Below are positions 1-8,886 of a stretch of DNA of 64,000 nt, piece by piece. This DNA is from Urechidicola croceus (lineage in GTDB: Bacteria; Bacteroidota; Bacteroidia; Flavobacteriales; Flavobacteriaceae). Where the stretch lies: NCBI GenBank assembly GCA_905181865.1, contig CAJIZG010000005.1, positions 1 to 64,000 of the forward strand. Direction: 5' to 3'. Position 1 is the stretch's first letter; the number at the start of each line of letters is the position of its first letter. A program made the position numbers and the translations under genes. Below the pieces are notes generated by a model. The model made no database searches and was not told the origin of the DNA. It saw only the letters and a program-made list of their open reading frames with translations.

Positions 1-21
1 CATTTCTGTTAAAACCTTTAG

Positions 22-103
22 TACTCAAGGTGGGAATCGAACCCACACGACCAAAGTCACTGGATTTTGAATCCAGCGCGTCTACCAATTCCGCCACTTG
101 AGC
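22..103 (-). tRNA. tRNA-Leu (anticodon CAA)
   Basis: Read on the minus strand, this folds as an 82-base tRNA. The acceptor arm starts GCTCAAG at 103 and pairs with CTTGAGT ending at 23 (first pair G-U), with discriminator A at 22. The anticodon loop TTCAAAA, closed by the stem CTGGA/TCCAG, places CAA at positions 34-36, which reads UUG leucine codons. The T-arm has the GTTCGATTC loop, and a variable arm lies between the anticodon and T arms. CCA is not encoded. Confidence 0.95.
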
Positions 104-174
104 ATACTTAAAAAATTAGTCTGCAAAGTTAAACATTATTTTATTTTTAATCCTACAAATACCATTAATATTTT

Positions 175-182
175 TACTTTTG
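175..182 (+). promoter_or_regulatory. Bacteroidota -7 promoter box for prs
   Basis: TACTTTTG matches the TAnnTTTG consensus of the Bacteroidota housekeeping sigma factor exactly. It lies 30 bases before the prs start codon, giving a predicted leader of about 27 bases. No clear TTTG -33 box is visible. Inferred from consensus only. Confidence 0.6.
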
Positions 183-212
183 CAACCATCAACAACTTAA
201 ATTTTTCTACAA

Positions 213-1154
213 ATGTCAAAAGATACGCTTCAACCAAAATTCTTTGCTTGTACGCAAAGTAAAGAGTTAGCAGAAAAGATTGCAACTTGCTATGGAACTG
301 AATTAGGCAATGTTATTATCTCAAAATATAGTGATGGAGAATTTCAACCAGCACTTGAAGAATCTGTTAGAGGGCGCAGAATTTTTGTTATTGGATCTAC
401 CTTTCCAAGTTCAGACAACTTAATGGAAATGCTTTTAATTTTAGATGCCGCAAAAAGAGCCTCTGCAAGACATATAACCGCGGTTATGCCTTATTTCGGT
501 TGGGCGAGACAAGATAGAAAAGACAAGCCTAGAGTTCCTATAGCAGCAAAGTTAGTTGCTAAAATGTTAGAAGCTGCTGGAGCGACAAGAATTATTACAA
601 TGGACTTGCACGCTGATCAAATTCAAGGATTTTTCGAAAAACCTGTAGACCATTTATTTGGATCAACCATCTTTATGCCGTACTTAAAAAGTTTGAATTT
701 AGATAACTTAACGATGGCATCTCCAGACATGGGAGGTTCAAAACGTGCCTATGCATATTCCAAGCACTTAAAAAGTGATGTTGTTATTTGTTACAAGCAA
801 CGGTTAAAAGCCAATATAATTGCTCACATGGAATTGATAGGAAATGTTGAAGGAAAGAATGTTGTATTGGTTGACGATATGGTTGATACCGCAGGAACAT
901 TAGTAAAAGCAGCAGGGTTAATGATAGAACGAGGTGCCTTAAGTGTACGAGCTGTCGCGACGCACGGCATTTTATCTGGCGGAGCAATTGAACGCATTGA
1001 AGGTTCTGAATTAAAAGAACTAATTATTTCTGACACAATTCCTTTAAAGAGAAAAAGTTCTAAAATAAAAGTTGTACCTTGCGCCCCTTTATTTGCTGAT
1101 GTTATGTCGCATGTTCAGAACAACATATCCATTAGTAATAAATTTATATTATAA
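213..1154 (+). CDS. prs: Ribose-phosphate pyrophosphokinase
   Basis: Makes PRPP from ribose 5-phosphate and ATP, the shared precursor of purines, pyrimidines, histidine and tryptophan. The 313 residues match the family's usual length. Visible hallmarks are the ATP-loop segment YFGWARQDRKD (94-104), DLHADQIQGFF (131-141), and the PRPP-binding loop VVLVDDMVDTAGT (217-229). The ATG start follows a good promoter at 175. rplY begins 22 bases downstream on the same strand, so the two are probably co-transcribed, ending at the hairpin at 1823. Cytosolic. No anomaly seen. Confidence 0.97.
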   Translation: MSKDTLQPKFFACTQSKELAEKIATCYGTELGNVIISKYSDGEFQPALEESVRGRRIFVIGSTFPSSDNLMEMLLILDAAKRASARHITAVMPYFGWARQDRKDKPRVPIAAKLVAKMLEAAGATRIITMDLHADQIQGFFEKPVDHLFGSTIFMPYLKSLNLDNLTMASPDMGGSKRAYAYSKHLKSDVVICYKQRLKANIIAHMELIGNVEGKNVVLVDDMVDTAGTLVKAAGLMIERGALSVRAVATHGILSGGAIERIEGSELKELIISDTIPLKRKSSKIKVVPCAPLFADVMSHVQNNISISNKFIL

Positions 1155-1176
1155 TTTTAATAATTAAACAATAATA

Positions 1177-1803
1177 ATGAAATCGATTTCAATTAAAGGA
1201 TCCAAAAGAGAAAGCGTAGGTAAAGTATCAACTAAGGCCTTACGTAATGCTGGAAAGGTGCCTTGCGTATTATACGGAGGAAAACAAGCTTTACACTTTT
1301 CAGCTAATGAATTAGCATTCAAAAAATTAGTGTACACTCCAAATGTATATACTGCAACAATCGAACTTGAAAGCGGTGAAAAATTCAACGCAATTTTACA
1401 AGACATCCAATTTCACCCAGTATCTGACAAAATCTTACACATAGATTTCTATCAATTATTTAGTGATAAAGAAGTAACAATGAACATTCCTGTACATTTA
1501 ATAGGAAATGCTCCTGGTGTCTTAAACGGCGGTTCTTTGCGTTTTCCTAAACGTAAATTAAGAGTTAAAGGTCTACCTGACAACTTACCTGATTTCTTTA
1601 ATGCAGATATATCTACATTAAAAATTGGCGATAAAGTATTGATTGAAGAAATTGAAAGCCACGGTTGTACGTTCTTACATCCAGAAAATACTGTTGTAGC
1701 ACAAGTGAGAATGTCTCGTAACGCATCTGATGATGAGACTGAAGAGGAAGAAGGTACTGAAGAAGGTACTGAAGAAAGTACTGAAGCAACTGCTGCAGAA
1801 TAA
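1177..1803 (+). CDS. rplY: 50S ribosomal protein L25 / general stress protein Ctc
   Basis: Binds 5S rRNA in the large ribosomal subunit. This is the long two-domain form (208 residues): an N-terminal L25 barrel of about 95 residues beginning [16 protein letters not shown], then the Ctc/TL5-type C-terminal domain. It finishes with a strongly acidic, low-complexity tail from about residue 183, rich in Glu and Thr with repeated EEGTEE units, which is common in Bacteroidota. It sits between prs and pth, a familiar flavobacterial order, and is followed by a strong terminator. Confidence 0.96.
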   Translation: MKSISIKGSKRESVGKVSTKALRNAGKVPCVLYGGKQALHFSANELAFKKLVYTPNVYTATIELESGEKFNAILQDIQFHPVSDKILHIDFYQLFSDKEVTMNIPVHLIGNAPGVLNGGSLRFPKRKLRVKGLPDNLPDFFNADISTLKIGDKVLIEEIESHGCTFLHPENTVVAQVRMSRNASDDETEEEEGTEEGTEESTEATAAE

Positions 1804-1822
1804 TTTACACAAAATGTATTTG

Positions 1823-1857
1823 AAAAGCGTTACACATATGTGTAACGCTTTTTTTAT
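1823..1857 (+). terminator. Rho-independent terminator after rplY
   Basis: AAAAGCGTTACA at 1823 pairs perfectly with TGTAACGCTTTT, forming a long uninterrupted inverted repeat around the central ATAT. It is followed by a T-rich tract (TTTTTATTTTT). It lies between the rplY stop (1803) and the pth start (1867), so pth needs its own promoter or readthrough. Confidence 0.85.
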
Positions 1858-1866
1858 TTTTACATA

Positions 1867-2493
1867 ATGAATCTTTTCTCATTTTTTAAAAAACCCAACA
1901 AAGAAACTTTTGAAGTTTCAGAACCCATGAAAAAAATTTTAATTGTAGGTCTTGGAAATATTGGCGAAAAATATAATAATACACGTCATAATATTGGCTT
2001 TAAAATTCTCGATTATATCGCCCATGAAGAAGCTTTAACTTTTGAATCAGATAAACTTGGAGCCGTTTCTTCTTTTCGATATAAAGGAAGAACTTTTGTA
2101 ATGTTAAAGCCTTCTACTTATATGAATTTAAGTGGAAAAGCTGTTAAATACTGGATGACTAAAGAAAATATTTCGCTAGAAAACGTTCTTATCATTTGTG
2201 ATGATCTCAACATTCCTTTCGGAACTTTTCGTGTGAAAGCAAAAGGAAGTGCCGGTGGACATAACGGTTTAAAAGACATTAACGAAAAACTAAACACGCA
2301 ACAATATGCACGATTTAGATTTGGAGTGAGCAACTCTTTCTCGCAAGGACGACAAGTTGATTATGTGCTCGGACAATGGAGTAAAGAAGAAACTTCAGAA
2401 CTTATAGAACGCTTAGAAAAAGCGAAAAACCTAGTCAAATCATTTGGAACGGCAGGTCTTAAACATACTATGAATGACTATAATGGTCAGTAA
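1867..2493 (+). CDS. pth: Peptidyl-tRNA hydrolase
   Basis: Releases tRNA from prematurely dropped peptidyl-tRNA; cytosolic and normally essential. The core starts at residue 21 (MKKILIVGLGNIGEKYNNTR). The catalytic histidine is in TRHNIGF (His41) and the conserved Asp in CDDLNIPFG (Asp113). STYMNLSG and GSAGGHNGLKDI are the substrate-binding loops. The first 20 residues are an extension also usual in Bacteroidota homologues; an alternative start is the ATG at 1927. It ends only 11 bases from the convergent queD-like gene. Confidence 0.95.
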   Translation: MNLFSFFKKPNKETFEVSEPMKKILIVGLGNIGEKYNNTRHNIGFKILDYIAHEEALTFESDKLGAVSSFRYKGRTFVMLKPSTYMNLSGKAVKYWMTKENISLENVLIICDDLNIPFGTFRVKAKGSAGGHNGLKDINEKLNTQQYARFRFGVSNSFSQGRQVDYVLGQWSKEETSELIERLEKAKNLVKSFGTAGLKHTMNDYNGQ

Positions 2494-2504
2494 TACCTAC
2501 TACA

Positions 2505-2954
2505 TTAATTATCAGAAGCGTACCATTCTGCATGAGAAGTGCCAGTTTCTCTCAATTTTAACGAGTGCAAAGCAATATTATCGGGAAGCCTTTCCTTTAT
2601 TTTTTTTGAAAAATCTATAATCATCATTTCACTTGTAGGCTGGTAATCTACCAAAATAACATCGTGACCTCTTGTCTGCAATTCTTGAGCCAACTCTAGG
2701 TGGGGTGTGTTTTTATTAAACACCGTAGCATGATCAAAAACGTCCACAATCTCACTTTCTACAATATCCTTTAGATCTTTAAAATCTATAACCATTCCAT
2801 ATTTTACATTGTTCGTCTCTGAAATTGGAGTGCCTATTACGGTTACTGACAATTTATAACTGTGTCCATGAACATTTTTACATTTTCCATCATAACCATA
2901 TAATGCATGTCCTGTTTCAAAATTGAATTGCTTTGTAATTCTAATTTTACTCAT
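2505..2954 (-). CDS. queD: 6-carboxytetrahydropterin synthase (QueD/PTPS family)
   Basis: T-fold enzyme that converts dihydroneopterin triphosphate to a tetrahydropterin, most likely for queuosine (7-deazaguanine) synthesis. Zinc ligands are His16 and the HGH pair (His29, His31). The catalytic Cys25 sits in the C-x3-HGH spacing typical of QueD. DFKDL, FDHATVFNK and the late Glu in LRETGTSHAE complete the active site. 149 residues is normal for bacterial members. No other queuosine gene is near, so the choice between QueD and a pterin synthase rests on sequence alone. It starts 4 bases after the enoyl-CoA hydratase stop, so it is likely in an operon. Confidence 0.88.
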   Translation of the reverse strand: MSKIRITKQFNFETGHALYGYDGKCKNVHGHSYKLSVTVIGTPISETNNVKYGMVIDFKDLKDIVESEIVDVFDHATVFNKNTPHLELAQELQTRGHDVILVDYQPTSEMMIIDFSKKIKERLPDNIALHSLKLRETGTSHAEWYASDN

Positions 2955-2958
2955 AGTC

Positions 2959-3714
2959 TTATTTTTTAAATTTTTGAAGTGCCTTTCTTGTAAAATCAGA
3001 AAGTACTAATTTACCGCTTAACGCTGCTCTTTTGGCTAAAAGCTTCTCCCAATGATCTGTATTCTCCCATAGTATATTTTTCATTTCTCGCAGTGCTTCC
3101 GGATTACTTTTTGAAAGGTCTTCTGACAGTTCATTTACCTTTTTATTCAACACTTCTATAGAATCAAATACATCTGTGTACAAGCCCGTTTTCTGCCCCC
3201 AATAGGCATTTTTCCACTGTGTTGGATTCAAACTTAAAGACGCTAAACCCGAAACACCTATTTTCCGCTCAACAGCCGGAGCAATAACAAATGGGCCAAT
3301 TCCAATCGATAATTCAGAAAGTTTTACAGCAGCCATATCGGTAGCAAATGCCAGATCACAAGCAGCAATTAATCCAACTCCTCCGCCTACGGCCCTTCCT
3401 TGAATTCTACCAATAATAGGTTTATTACAACTTCGCATTGCATTAATAACTCTTGCAAATCCCATAAAAAATGACTTGCCATCTTCTATATTCTCAATAG
3501 CCATCAATTCATCTAAAGAAGCACCGGCACAAAAGGCCTTTTCTCCATCACTCATTAAAACAATAACGGTAATATCTTCGTTCAAACTAAGTTTAACAAA
3601 ACATTCTGAAAGTTCCGACAACAACTTACTAGGCAAAGAATTACTTGCAGGGTGATAAAACTCTACAGTGGCAACTTTACCTATAATATCTAAAGAAATT
3701 CTTCCGTTACTCAT
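2959..3714 (-). CDS. Enoyl-CoA hydratase/isomerase family protein
   Basis: Crotonase-fold enzyme acting on acyl-CoA thioesters. Oxyanion-hole segments are AFCAGASL (60-67) and GRAVGGGVG (106-114), and a Glu is kept in LSELSIGIGP near residue 134. 251 residues is typical. The sequence resembles the flavobacterial subgroup often labelled methylglutaconyl-CoA hydratase-like, but substrate cannot be assigned from motifs. It starts 10 bases downstream of the MATE gene stop on the same strand, so the two are probably co-transcribed. Confidence 0.88.
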   Translation of the reverse strand: MSNGRISLDIIGKVATVEFYHPASNSLPSKLLSELSECFVKLSLNEDITVIVLMSDGEKAFCAGASLDELMAIENIEDGKSFFMGFARVINAMRSCNKPIIGRIQGRAVGGGVGLIAACDLAFATDMAAVKLSELSIGIGPFVIAPAVERKIGVSGLASLSLNPTQWKNAYWGQKTGLYTDVFDSIEVLNKKVNELSEDLSKSNPEALREMKNILWENTDHWEKLLAKRAALSGKLVLSDFTRKALQKFKK

Positions 3715-3724
3715 AAGTTCAAAG

Positions 3725-5059
3725 TTAGGTGTTTTTAACCAAATAATCGCTTCTAAATTTCACTAGAAGTACACCTCCCCTAATCATCATCCAAACTGTA
3801 AAAGCTATCCAAATACCGGTTAATTTTAAATCAAAATAATCCGTAATAAGTAGGGTCGGAACAAAACCCAAAAAAGTAGCAATCAACAATAAGTTTCTTA
3901 AAATTGCGGCTTCCGCTAAGCCTTTAAAAATCCCGTCAAAAACAAAGGCGAGCGCATTTATTGGCTGCATTATTAAAACAATCCAAAAAATAGATTTAAA
4001 AAGAACTCGTACTTCTTGTTCTTTTGTAAACAAGGCGCCAATATTATTATATCCAACCGTACAAACCAACACCAAAATTAAAGATATAATTATAGAATAT
4101 CGGGTTAACTTTCCACTTAAGTACCATATTCTTTTATAATCATTTTCTCCTTTTAGTTTGCCAGAAACGATGTTTCCAACACTTGCATATCCATCAATAA
4201 AAAAAGCAAAAAACAGCCATATTTGAAAAGCAATTGTTTGCGCCGCAATATAAGCATCTCCATATTTGGTTGCGTATGCATTTGCCATTATAAGTGCTAC
4301 ATTCAGAGAAATCGCTCGTACAATTAAGTTTAAACTTATCTTAAGTATATTTTTAATTTCTGGATGAAAATTGAAGGTCACTTTAAAGTTAAATGGTGTT
4401 TTTCTAAGCATCAATACAAATGCCATTAACGCCATTACGCATTGTGAAATTACACTGGCCCAAGCAGCTCCTTCAATATGCATCGGATCCAACATGCCCT
4501 CAATCCCAAAAACTAATAAAAAATCTAAACCAATATTTAGGCCAACACCAACAATTGATATAAGCATTGGCCAAAAAGTATTCTGTAATCCCCTAAATAC
4601 GCCGAACACAGAAAACACAAATAAGGTTAAAGGAAAACCTAAAGCCCGAATATTGAAATAGTCTACAGCATAATTGAGCGTAGCACCTTGTGCATTGTAC
4701 ATCGTAAAAATTTCATTAGAAAAAAGTACGGAAACCAAATAAATTACTATACTCAATCCAAGGTTAAGCACAATGATTTGAGCAGGTAACCCCATTATTT
4801 CATCCAATCTTTTCGCACCTAAATAACGTCCAATGGTCGCCGAAATTGCCGTTCTGGTTTGGGCCAAAATCCAAATTAAAGCAGCAATAAAGGATCCTGC
4901 TATGCCCACTGCTGCCAAAGACTCCAGAGGATTTATTTGCACATTGCCCACTATAGCTGTATCTGTTATGGATAGTAATGGTTCTGCAATCCCAGTAATA
5001 ATTGCTGGAATGGCTAACTTATTAATTCCTTTAAATGTTAAATCTGAAGGTTTATACAT
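3725..5059 (-). CDS. MATE family efflux transporter
   Basis: Inner-membrane multidrug/sodium antiporter-type protein of 444 residues, with about 12 hydrophobic helices arranged as two repeats. The start IPAIITGIAEPLLSITDTAI carries the family pattern of a Pro-rich first helix followed by D-T-A, and GIAGSFIAALIWI follows in helix 2. It belongs to the DinF-like branch common in Flavobacteriaceae. Substrate unknown. It lies 5 bases downstream of the hydrolase gene at 5065 on the same strand, making a four-gene run with the hydratase and the queD-like gene. Confidence 0.92.
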   Translation of the reverse strand: MYKPSDLTFKGINKLAIPAIITGIAEPLLSITDTAIVGNVQINPLESLAAVGIAGSFIAALIWILAQTRTAISATIGRYLGAKRLDEIMGLPAQIIVLNLGLSIVIYLVSVLFSNEIFTMYNAQGATLNYAVDYFNIRALGFPLTLFVFSVFGVFRGLQNTFWPMLISIVGVGLNIGLDFLLVFGIEGMLDPMHIEGAAWASVISQCVMALMAFVLMLRKTPFNFKVTFNFHPEIKNILKISLNLIVRAISLNVALIMANAYATKYGDAYIAAQTIAFQIWLFFAFFIDGYASVGNIVSGKLKGENDYKRIWYLSGKLTRYSIIISLILVLVCTVGYNNIGALFTKEQEVRVLFKSIFWIVLIMQPINALAFVFDGIFKGLAEAAILRNLLLIATFLGFVPTLLITDYFDLKLTGIWIAFTVWMMIRGGVLLVKFRSDYLVKNT

Positions 5060-5064
5060 GTCTT

Positions 5065-5922
5065 TTAGGAATCACTGTTTTTTACGATGAACGACATACT
5101 TTGCTGAGCCACATTTTCTAAATAGGATGGTAATTTGACATCATTCCATGGGTGTTTACTTCCTAAAGTATGATTCATTCCGTCTATTAAAACCCTTTTA
5201 CTTTGTGGATTCCATAGATTCATTTGTATACCACTTTCTGGCACTATAACTAAGTCTGAAGACCCATTGATAATGAGTTGAGGAATGGTCATTTTTTTAA
5301 CAGCAGTTTCTATAGTCAATCGATCTTCATTCGCTATAAAATCTTGATAAAACTGATACTTATGCGGCATTTGCTGCTTAGTTCTTCCGTTCTCCACAAA
5401 GCGAACTTCATTCTTTTTCCAAAGTTCTAAGGCTTCATCTTTTGGAAATCGCGCTCCAAAATCAGAAACCCCATTCCACGTAATTACCCGTATTACTTTT
5501 TTATTCTCCGATGCCTTTATCACCACGATTCCACCCCCTCTTGAATGCCCAATTAATGTAATGTTATGACTATCCATCTCTTTATTATAATCACGATTAG
5601 TCGAAATCCATTCAATCACATCTTGCAAATCATTTAATTCGATAGTGTAATTATTTTCTGAAAAAGCTTCCAAATCTGGAAAATCAATAGGCTCATTTTC
5701 TGTTCCACCATTGTGAGAAAAGTTAAACTTTACAAAGAAAAACTGATTTTCTGCAAAAGTAGTTCCCACCAAATCCCATGCCCCCCAATCCTTATATCCT
5801 TTGTAACCATGACAAAATATAACCACTGGTTTTTTTTGCTGGTTCTTTTCAAAAATAACATCCGTTACAATGGGCTTGTCATGATAACTGCTTTCTACTA
5901 CTAGGTTTGAAATTCTTTTCAT
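5065..5922 (-). CDS. Alpha/beta hydrolase
   Basis: Serine hydrolase of the dienelactone-hydrolase-like alpha/beta family, 285 residues. The nucleophile elbow is GHSRGGG, the early oxyanion loop is FCHGYKGYKDWG, the acid is likely the Asp in NGSSDLVI, and the catalytic His is in GMNHTLG. No signal peptide is visible, so it is probably cytosolic. Substrate unknown. First gene of the run down to 2505; no exact promoter box was found in the 96 bases upstream. Confidence 0.88.
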   Translation of the reverse strand: MKRISNLVVESSYHDKPIVTDVIFEKNQQKKPVVIFCHGYKGYKDWGAWDLVGTTFAENQFFFVKFNFSHNGGTENEPIDFPDLEAFSENNYTIELNDLQDVIEWISTNRDYNKEMDSHNITLIGHSRGGGIVVIKASENKKVIRVITWNGVSDFGARFPKDEALELWKKNEVRFVENGRTKQQMPHKYQFYQDFIANEDRLTIETAVKKMTIPQLIINGSSDLVIVPESGIQMNLWNPQSKRVLIDGMNHTLGSKHPWNDVKLPSYLENVAQQSMSFIVKNSDS

Positions 5923-6018
5923 ATGCTTATACTATTTATCAATTCTGTCACATGCTATTCGCCATTAATCATTTCCTGAGGTGAGAAGTTTTTAATATAC
6001 TCATTTCATACTTTACAC

Positions 6019-8754
6019 TTAAAATGCTTTATCTGGGTTCTCTTGAAATGGAATTTCTGAATTGAATATTTCTTTGAGAATCAACTTCAACTCACTTATA
6101 AAGTCTTCCATTCTTTCATTTGAAATTTCGTAATCTCGTTTATACCCTTCTCCAAAATTCATTTTCAGAAAGCCCCTATTTAAGTTCTTAAAAGATATAA
6201 TTCCAGCTTCCATTACATTCGATACATCCACGTTCGTATTGCTACGATACAAATGTACATATAACATTACTTGCAAGGCCTTCGTATATTTATATCCCTC
6301 TTTCATCACGCTAAAATCTGGCATCCTTAAATCACTCTCTTTAACCATCCCTGTTTTATAATCTAATATTCGAAGCCTGCCGTCAACGGTATCAATTCTA
6401 TCAACAATTCCTCTAATAGTAACGGGGAAATTCAACCCCTCAATTTCCAATTGCGAACTTAACTTTTGCTCTAAAGCGATAATTTTTATTTCTTTTCCTT
6501 TTATTATTTCTTCTAATTCCAATCGTAAGAATCGATTGAGATACTTCTTCGAAACTTCAAAAATTAATTTATTTTTTCCCTTTGAAATGTCCCCATTTAC
6601 ATAAACAATTTGAAAGTTTGAAACAATCAATTCTTCAGATTGAGTGATCATTTTTTTAAGTATATCTTTGGTAAGGTGCTTTCCAATATAAGGTGCGTAA
6701 AGTTGCTCCAGAGTTTCGTGAATTACCGTTCCCATAGTATTTACAGCAACCGTTTCTTCCACTTCATCTACCTCTCTAATTTTTAATATTTTTTGATAAT
6801 AAAAATCAACAGGATTATTTATATAGGTTGCCAAAGAGGACGGAGAAACTCCTTTTCGGGCTAATTCTTCCAAGCTTTTTAAAAGACTTTCAGATTTAGG
6901 TATCACTTTTAATTCAGTTGGATTCATTTCAATGTTAGCACCCAAAACGGTATGAACTACATCCTTTCTATTTACTTCTAATTGTGTTAAAAATCGACTT
7001 TTTTCTCCCGTTCCAAATACATCCCTTTCTGTATTATATATAAAGTATATATTTTTAGCCCGATGCATTAAACGATAAAAGTGGTATGAAAAAATTGCGT
7101 CTTTTTCTCTATATGTTGGAAGTCCAAAGTGGTTTTTTACATCTAGAGGAATAAACGAATTATCCGATTTAGATGCCGGTAAAACTCCTTCATTCATAGA
7201 AGTGATTATTACATTTTCAAAGTCAATGGCTCTCGTTTCCAACATCCCCATTAATTGTAGACCCTGCAAAGGTTCCCCTTGAAACGATAACTTTTCATTT
7301 CTTACCAATTGATTGAAAAATTGATACAATGCCTTTATACTTTTTAAATGTCCGAATTTTTCATTTAGAACTTGGAGTTGTTGAAAAACTGTATAAAATC
7401 GATATACTTGCTCCTTTTCAACACCTACTACTTTCAGTTTTATCCATTGTATTATTTTGATAAAAACTTTAATTAGTTCTTCTGGCTCGTACTTTTCAAT
7501 TCCAAATAAAACGGTAATTATCTCCAACTGTTCTTTCTCTACCCCAAATAATTTATTCAATTGTTTCAGTGATAAAAAAATAAAATTACTTTTTCCTAAT
7601 ATGGAATTAACATCAAAAGTAGTAGGGGATAACATGACGAAAGATGGATGATTCATTACGTTTATCACATCCTTAAAGTAAAATAATTTCTTTTCTACCA
7701 ACCCCAGTTTCTCTTGATTTAAATATAATTTAAAAATGTTATTGAATAGGTTAGATAATGGAATTTCCTGAAGTGAAAAGCCCATCGTAATATTTATTTT
7801 ATCAACTTTTCTTGGCAATGAATTTAATGCTAAGGACAATAATGATTCGTCTGCCAAAACAACCGCCATTTTTTGAAAACTTTCTTGTTTATCTAACAGT
7901 TCTCCAACATATTTTAATTGGCTTACATTTTTAGGTGCACCAATAATATTGATAGACTTCTCTTCTCCATTCAAGTGGTTTTCCACCCAATTAAAAGGGT
8001 TTTTCTGAAAATAAGCCCATTCTCTTTTATACTTTCTAAGAAACACCCCTGTTTCAGTGGTTCCAGACATATAACTTTCGTCTGCATCCCAATAAATAGA
8101 AGCGAACCCATTTTGAAGTAATTCTTGAAAAATATGTTCTTCGGCCCTATTCAATGCATTAAATCCAACCAAGACTATTTCTTTCCCTTGATTAGTTTTC
8201 ATATAATGCTGCATATTTCCTTCTGCCTCTCTATAAATTAAGCCTTGATATCCAATTTTTTTCGATACTAAGTATTCATAGAAAGCTTCATAATAAATAT
8301 GTAACTTTTCAAAAAAACGGAAATAATTTTTACTCAATTCCGTATTTGGAGACCAATTATTCAGTCTATTTATATCTCTTAAATAAACAAATAAATCTTT
8401 TGAATCTATAAGGTGTCTATCTACCTCATTGAAATCTTGCAATACAATAGATGCCCATTGCGTGAAGGTATCGAAAGACTCAAGGTCATTCTCTGCTGTC
8501 TGACTTTTATAAACCGAATAAAACTCAAATAAAAGTTGAACAGAATCTATTTGGGAAATAGTTGCAATTTCTTGAACAAAATTCTCAATACTAATAATTT
8601 TAGGAAGAAAACTAGCTTTTGATAATTGCTCAATCAATTCATTTTTTAAAAAAACGCAAGCCCGTTGACTAGGTAAAACAAAAATTTTATTTTGTACTTT
8701 CCCTTCGGATTTTTTAAGGACCTCTGAAATAACTCTAGACAAAAATGACTGCAT
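6019..8754 (-). CDS. addB: AddB-like PD-(D/E)XK nuclease subunit
   Basis: Second subunit of an AddAB-type helicase-nuclease that resects double-strand breaks for RecA. 911 residues. The N-terminal helicase-like half has lost a canonical Walker A (FVLPSQRACVFLKNEL where GKT would be), as expected of the non-motor AddB subunit. The C-terminal RecB-type nuclease motif LDYKTG lies near residue 800, preceded by the SSLATYINNPVDFYYQ entry. The four-cysteine iron-sulfur cluster of Bacillus AddB is not evident. AddA follows upstream, 132 bases away. Confidence 0.85.
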   Translation of the reverse strand: MQSFLSRVISEVLKKSEGKVQNKIFVLPSQRACVFLKNELIEQLSKASFLPKIISIENFVQEIATISQIDSVQLLFEFYSVYKSQTAENDLESFDTFTQWASIVLQDFNEVDRHLIDSKDLFVYLRDINRLNNWSPNTELSKNYFRFFEKLHIYYEAFYEYLVSKKIGYQGLIYREAEGNMQHYMKTNQGKEIVLVGFNALNRAEEHIFQELLQNGFASIYWDADESYMSGTTETGVFLRKYKREWAYFQKNPFNWVENHLNGEEKSINIIGAPKNVSQLKYVGELLDKQESFQKMAVVLADESLLSLALNSLPRKVDKINITMGFSLQEIPLSNLFNNIFKLYLNQEKLGLVEKKLFYFKDVINVMNHPSFVMLSPTTFDVNSILGKSNFIFLSLKQLNKLFGVEKEQLEIITVLFGIEKYEPEELIKVFIKIIQWIKLKVVGVEKEQVYRFYTVFQQLQVLNEKFGHLKSIKALYQFFNQLVRNEKLSFQGEPLQGLQLMGMLETRAIDFENVIITSMNEGVLPASKSDNSFIPLDVKNHFGLPTYREKDAIFSYHFYRLMHRAKNIYFIYNTERDVFGTGEKSRFLTQLEVNRKDVVHTVLGANIEMNPTELKVIPKSESLLKSLEELARKGVSPSSLATYINNPVDFYYQKILKIREVDEVEETVAVNTMGTVIHETLEQLYAPYIGKHLTKDILKKMITQSEELIVSNFQIVYVNGDISKGKNKLIFEVSKKYLNRFLRLELEEIIKGKEIKIIALEQKLSSQLEIEGLNFPVTIRGIVDRIDTVDGRLRILDYKTGMVKESDLRMPDFSVMKEGYKYTKALQVMLYVHLYRSNTNVDVSNVMEAGIISFKNLNRGFLKMNFGEGYKRDYEISNERMEDFISELKLILKEIFNSEIPFQENPDKAF

Positions 8755-8886
8755 CTAATTAATTTTTTTAAATTAAAAGTTGATTAATCTACCCATAAAT
8801 TTAGCACAACTTTTATGTTTTTTTACGTATGACAACACCCCTATTTCCTGAGAATCAAATCCATCTCTAGCACTTTCATCAACTTT

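Noticed and set aside
784-1036. Antisense open frames inside prs
   Set aside because: Complement of a conserved enzyme gene. No independent evidence.
8755-8886. 38 open codons continuing in the addA frame after its stop
   Set aside because: AddA already ends like its homologues, and the extra piece (ending at a TAA) matches nothing I recognise. It is probably a chance open stretch.
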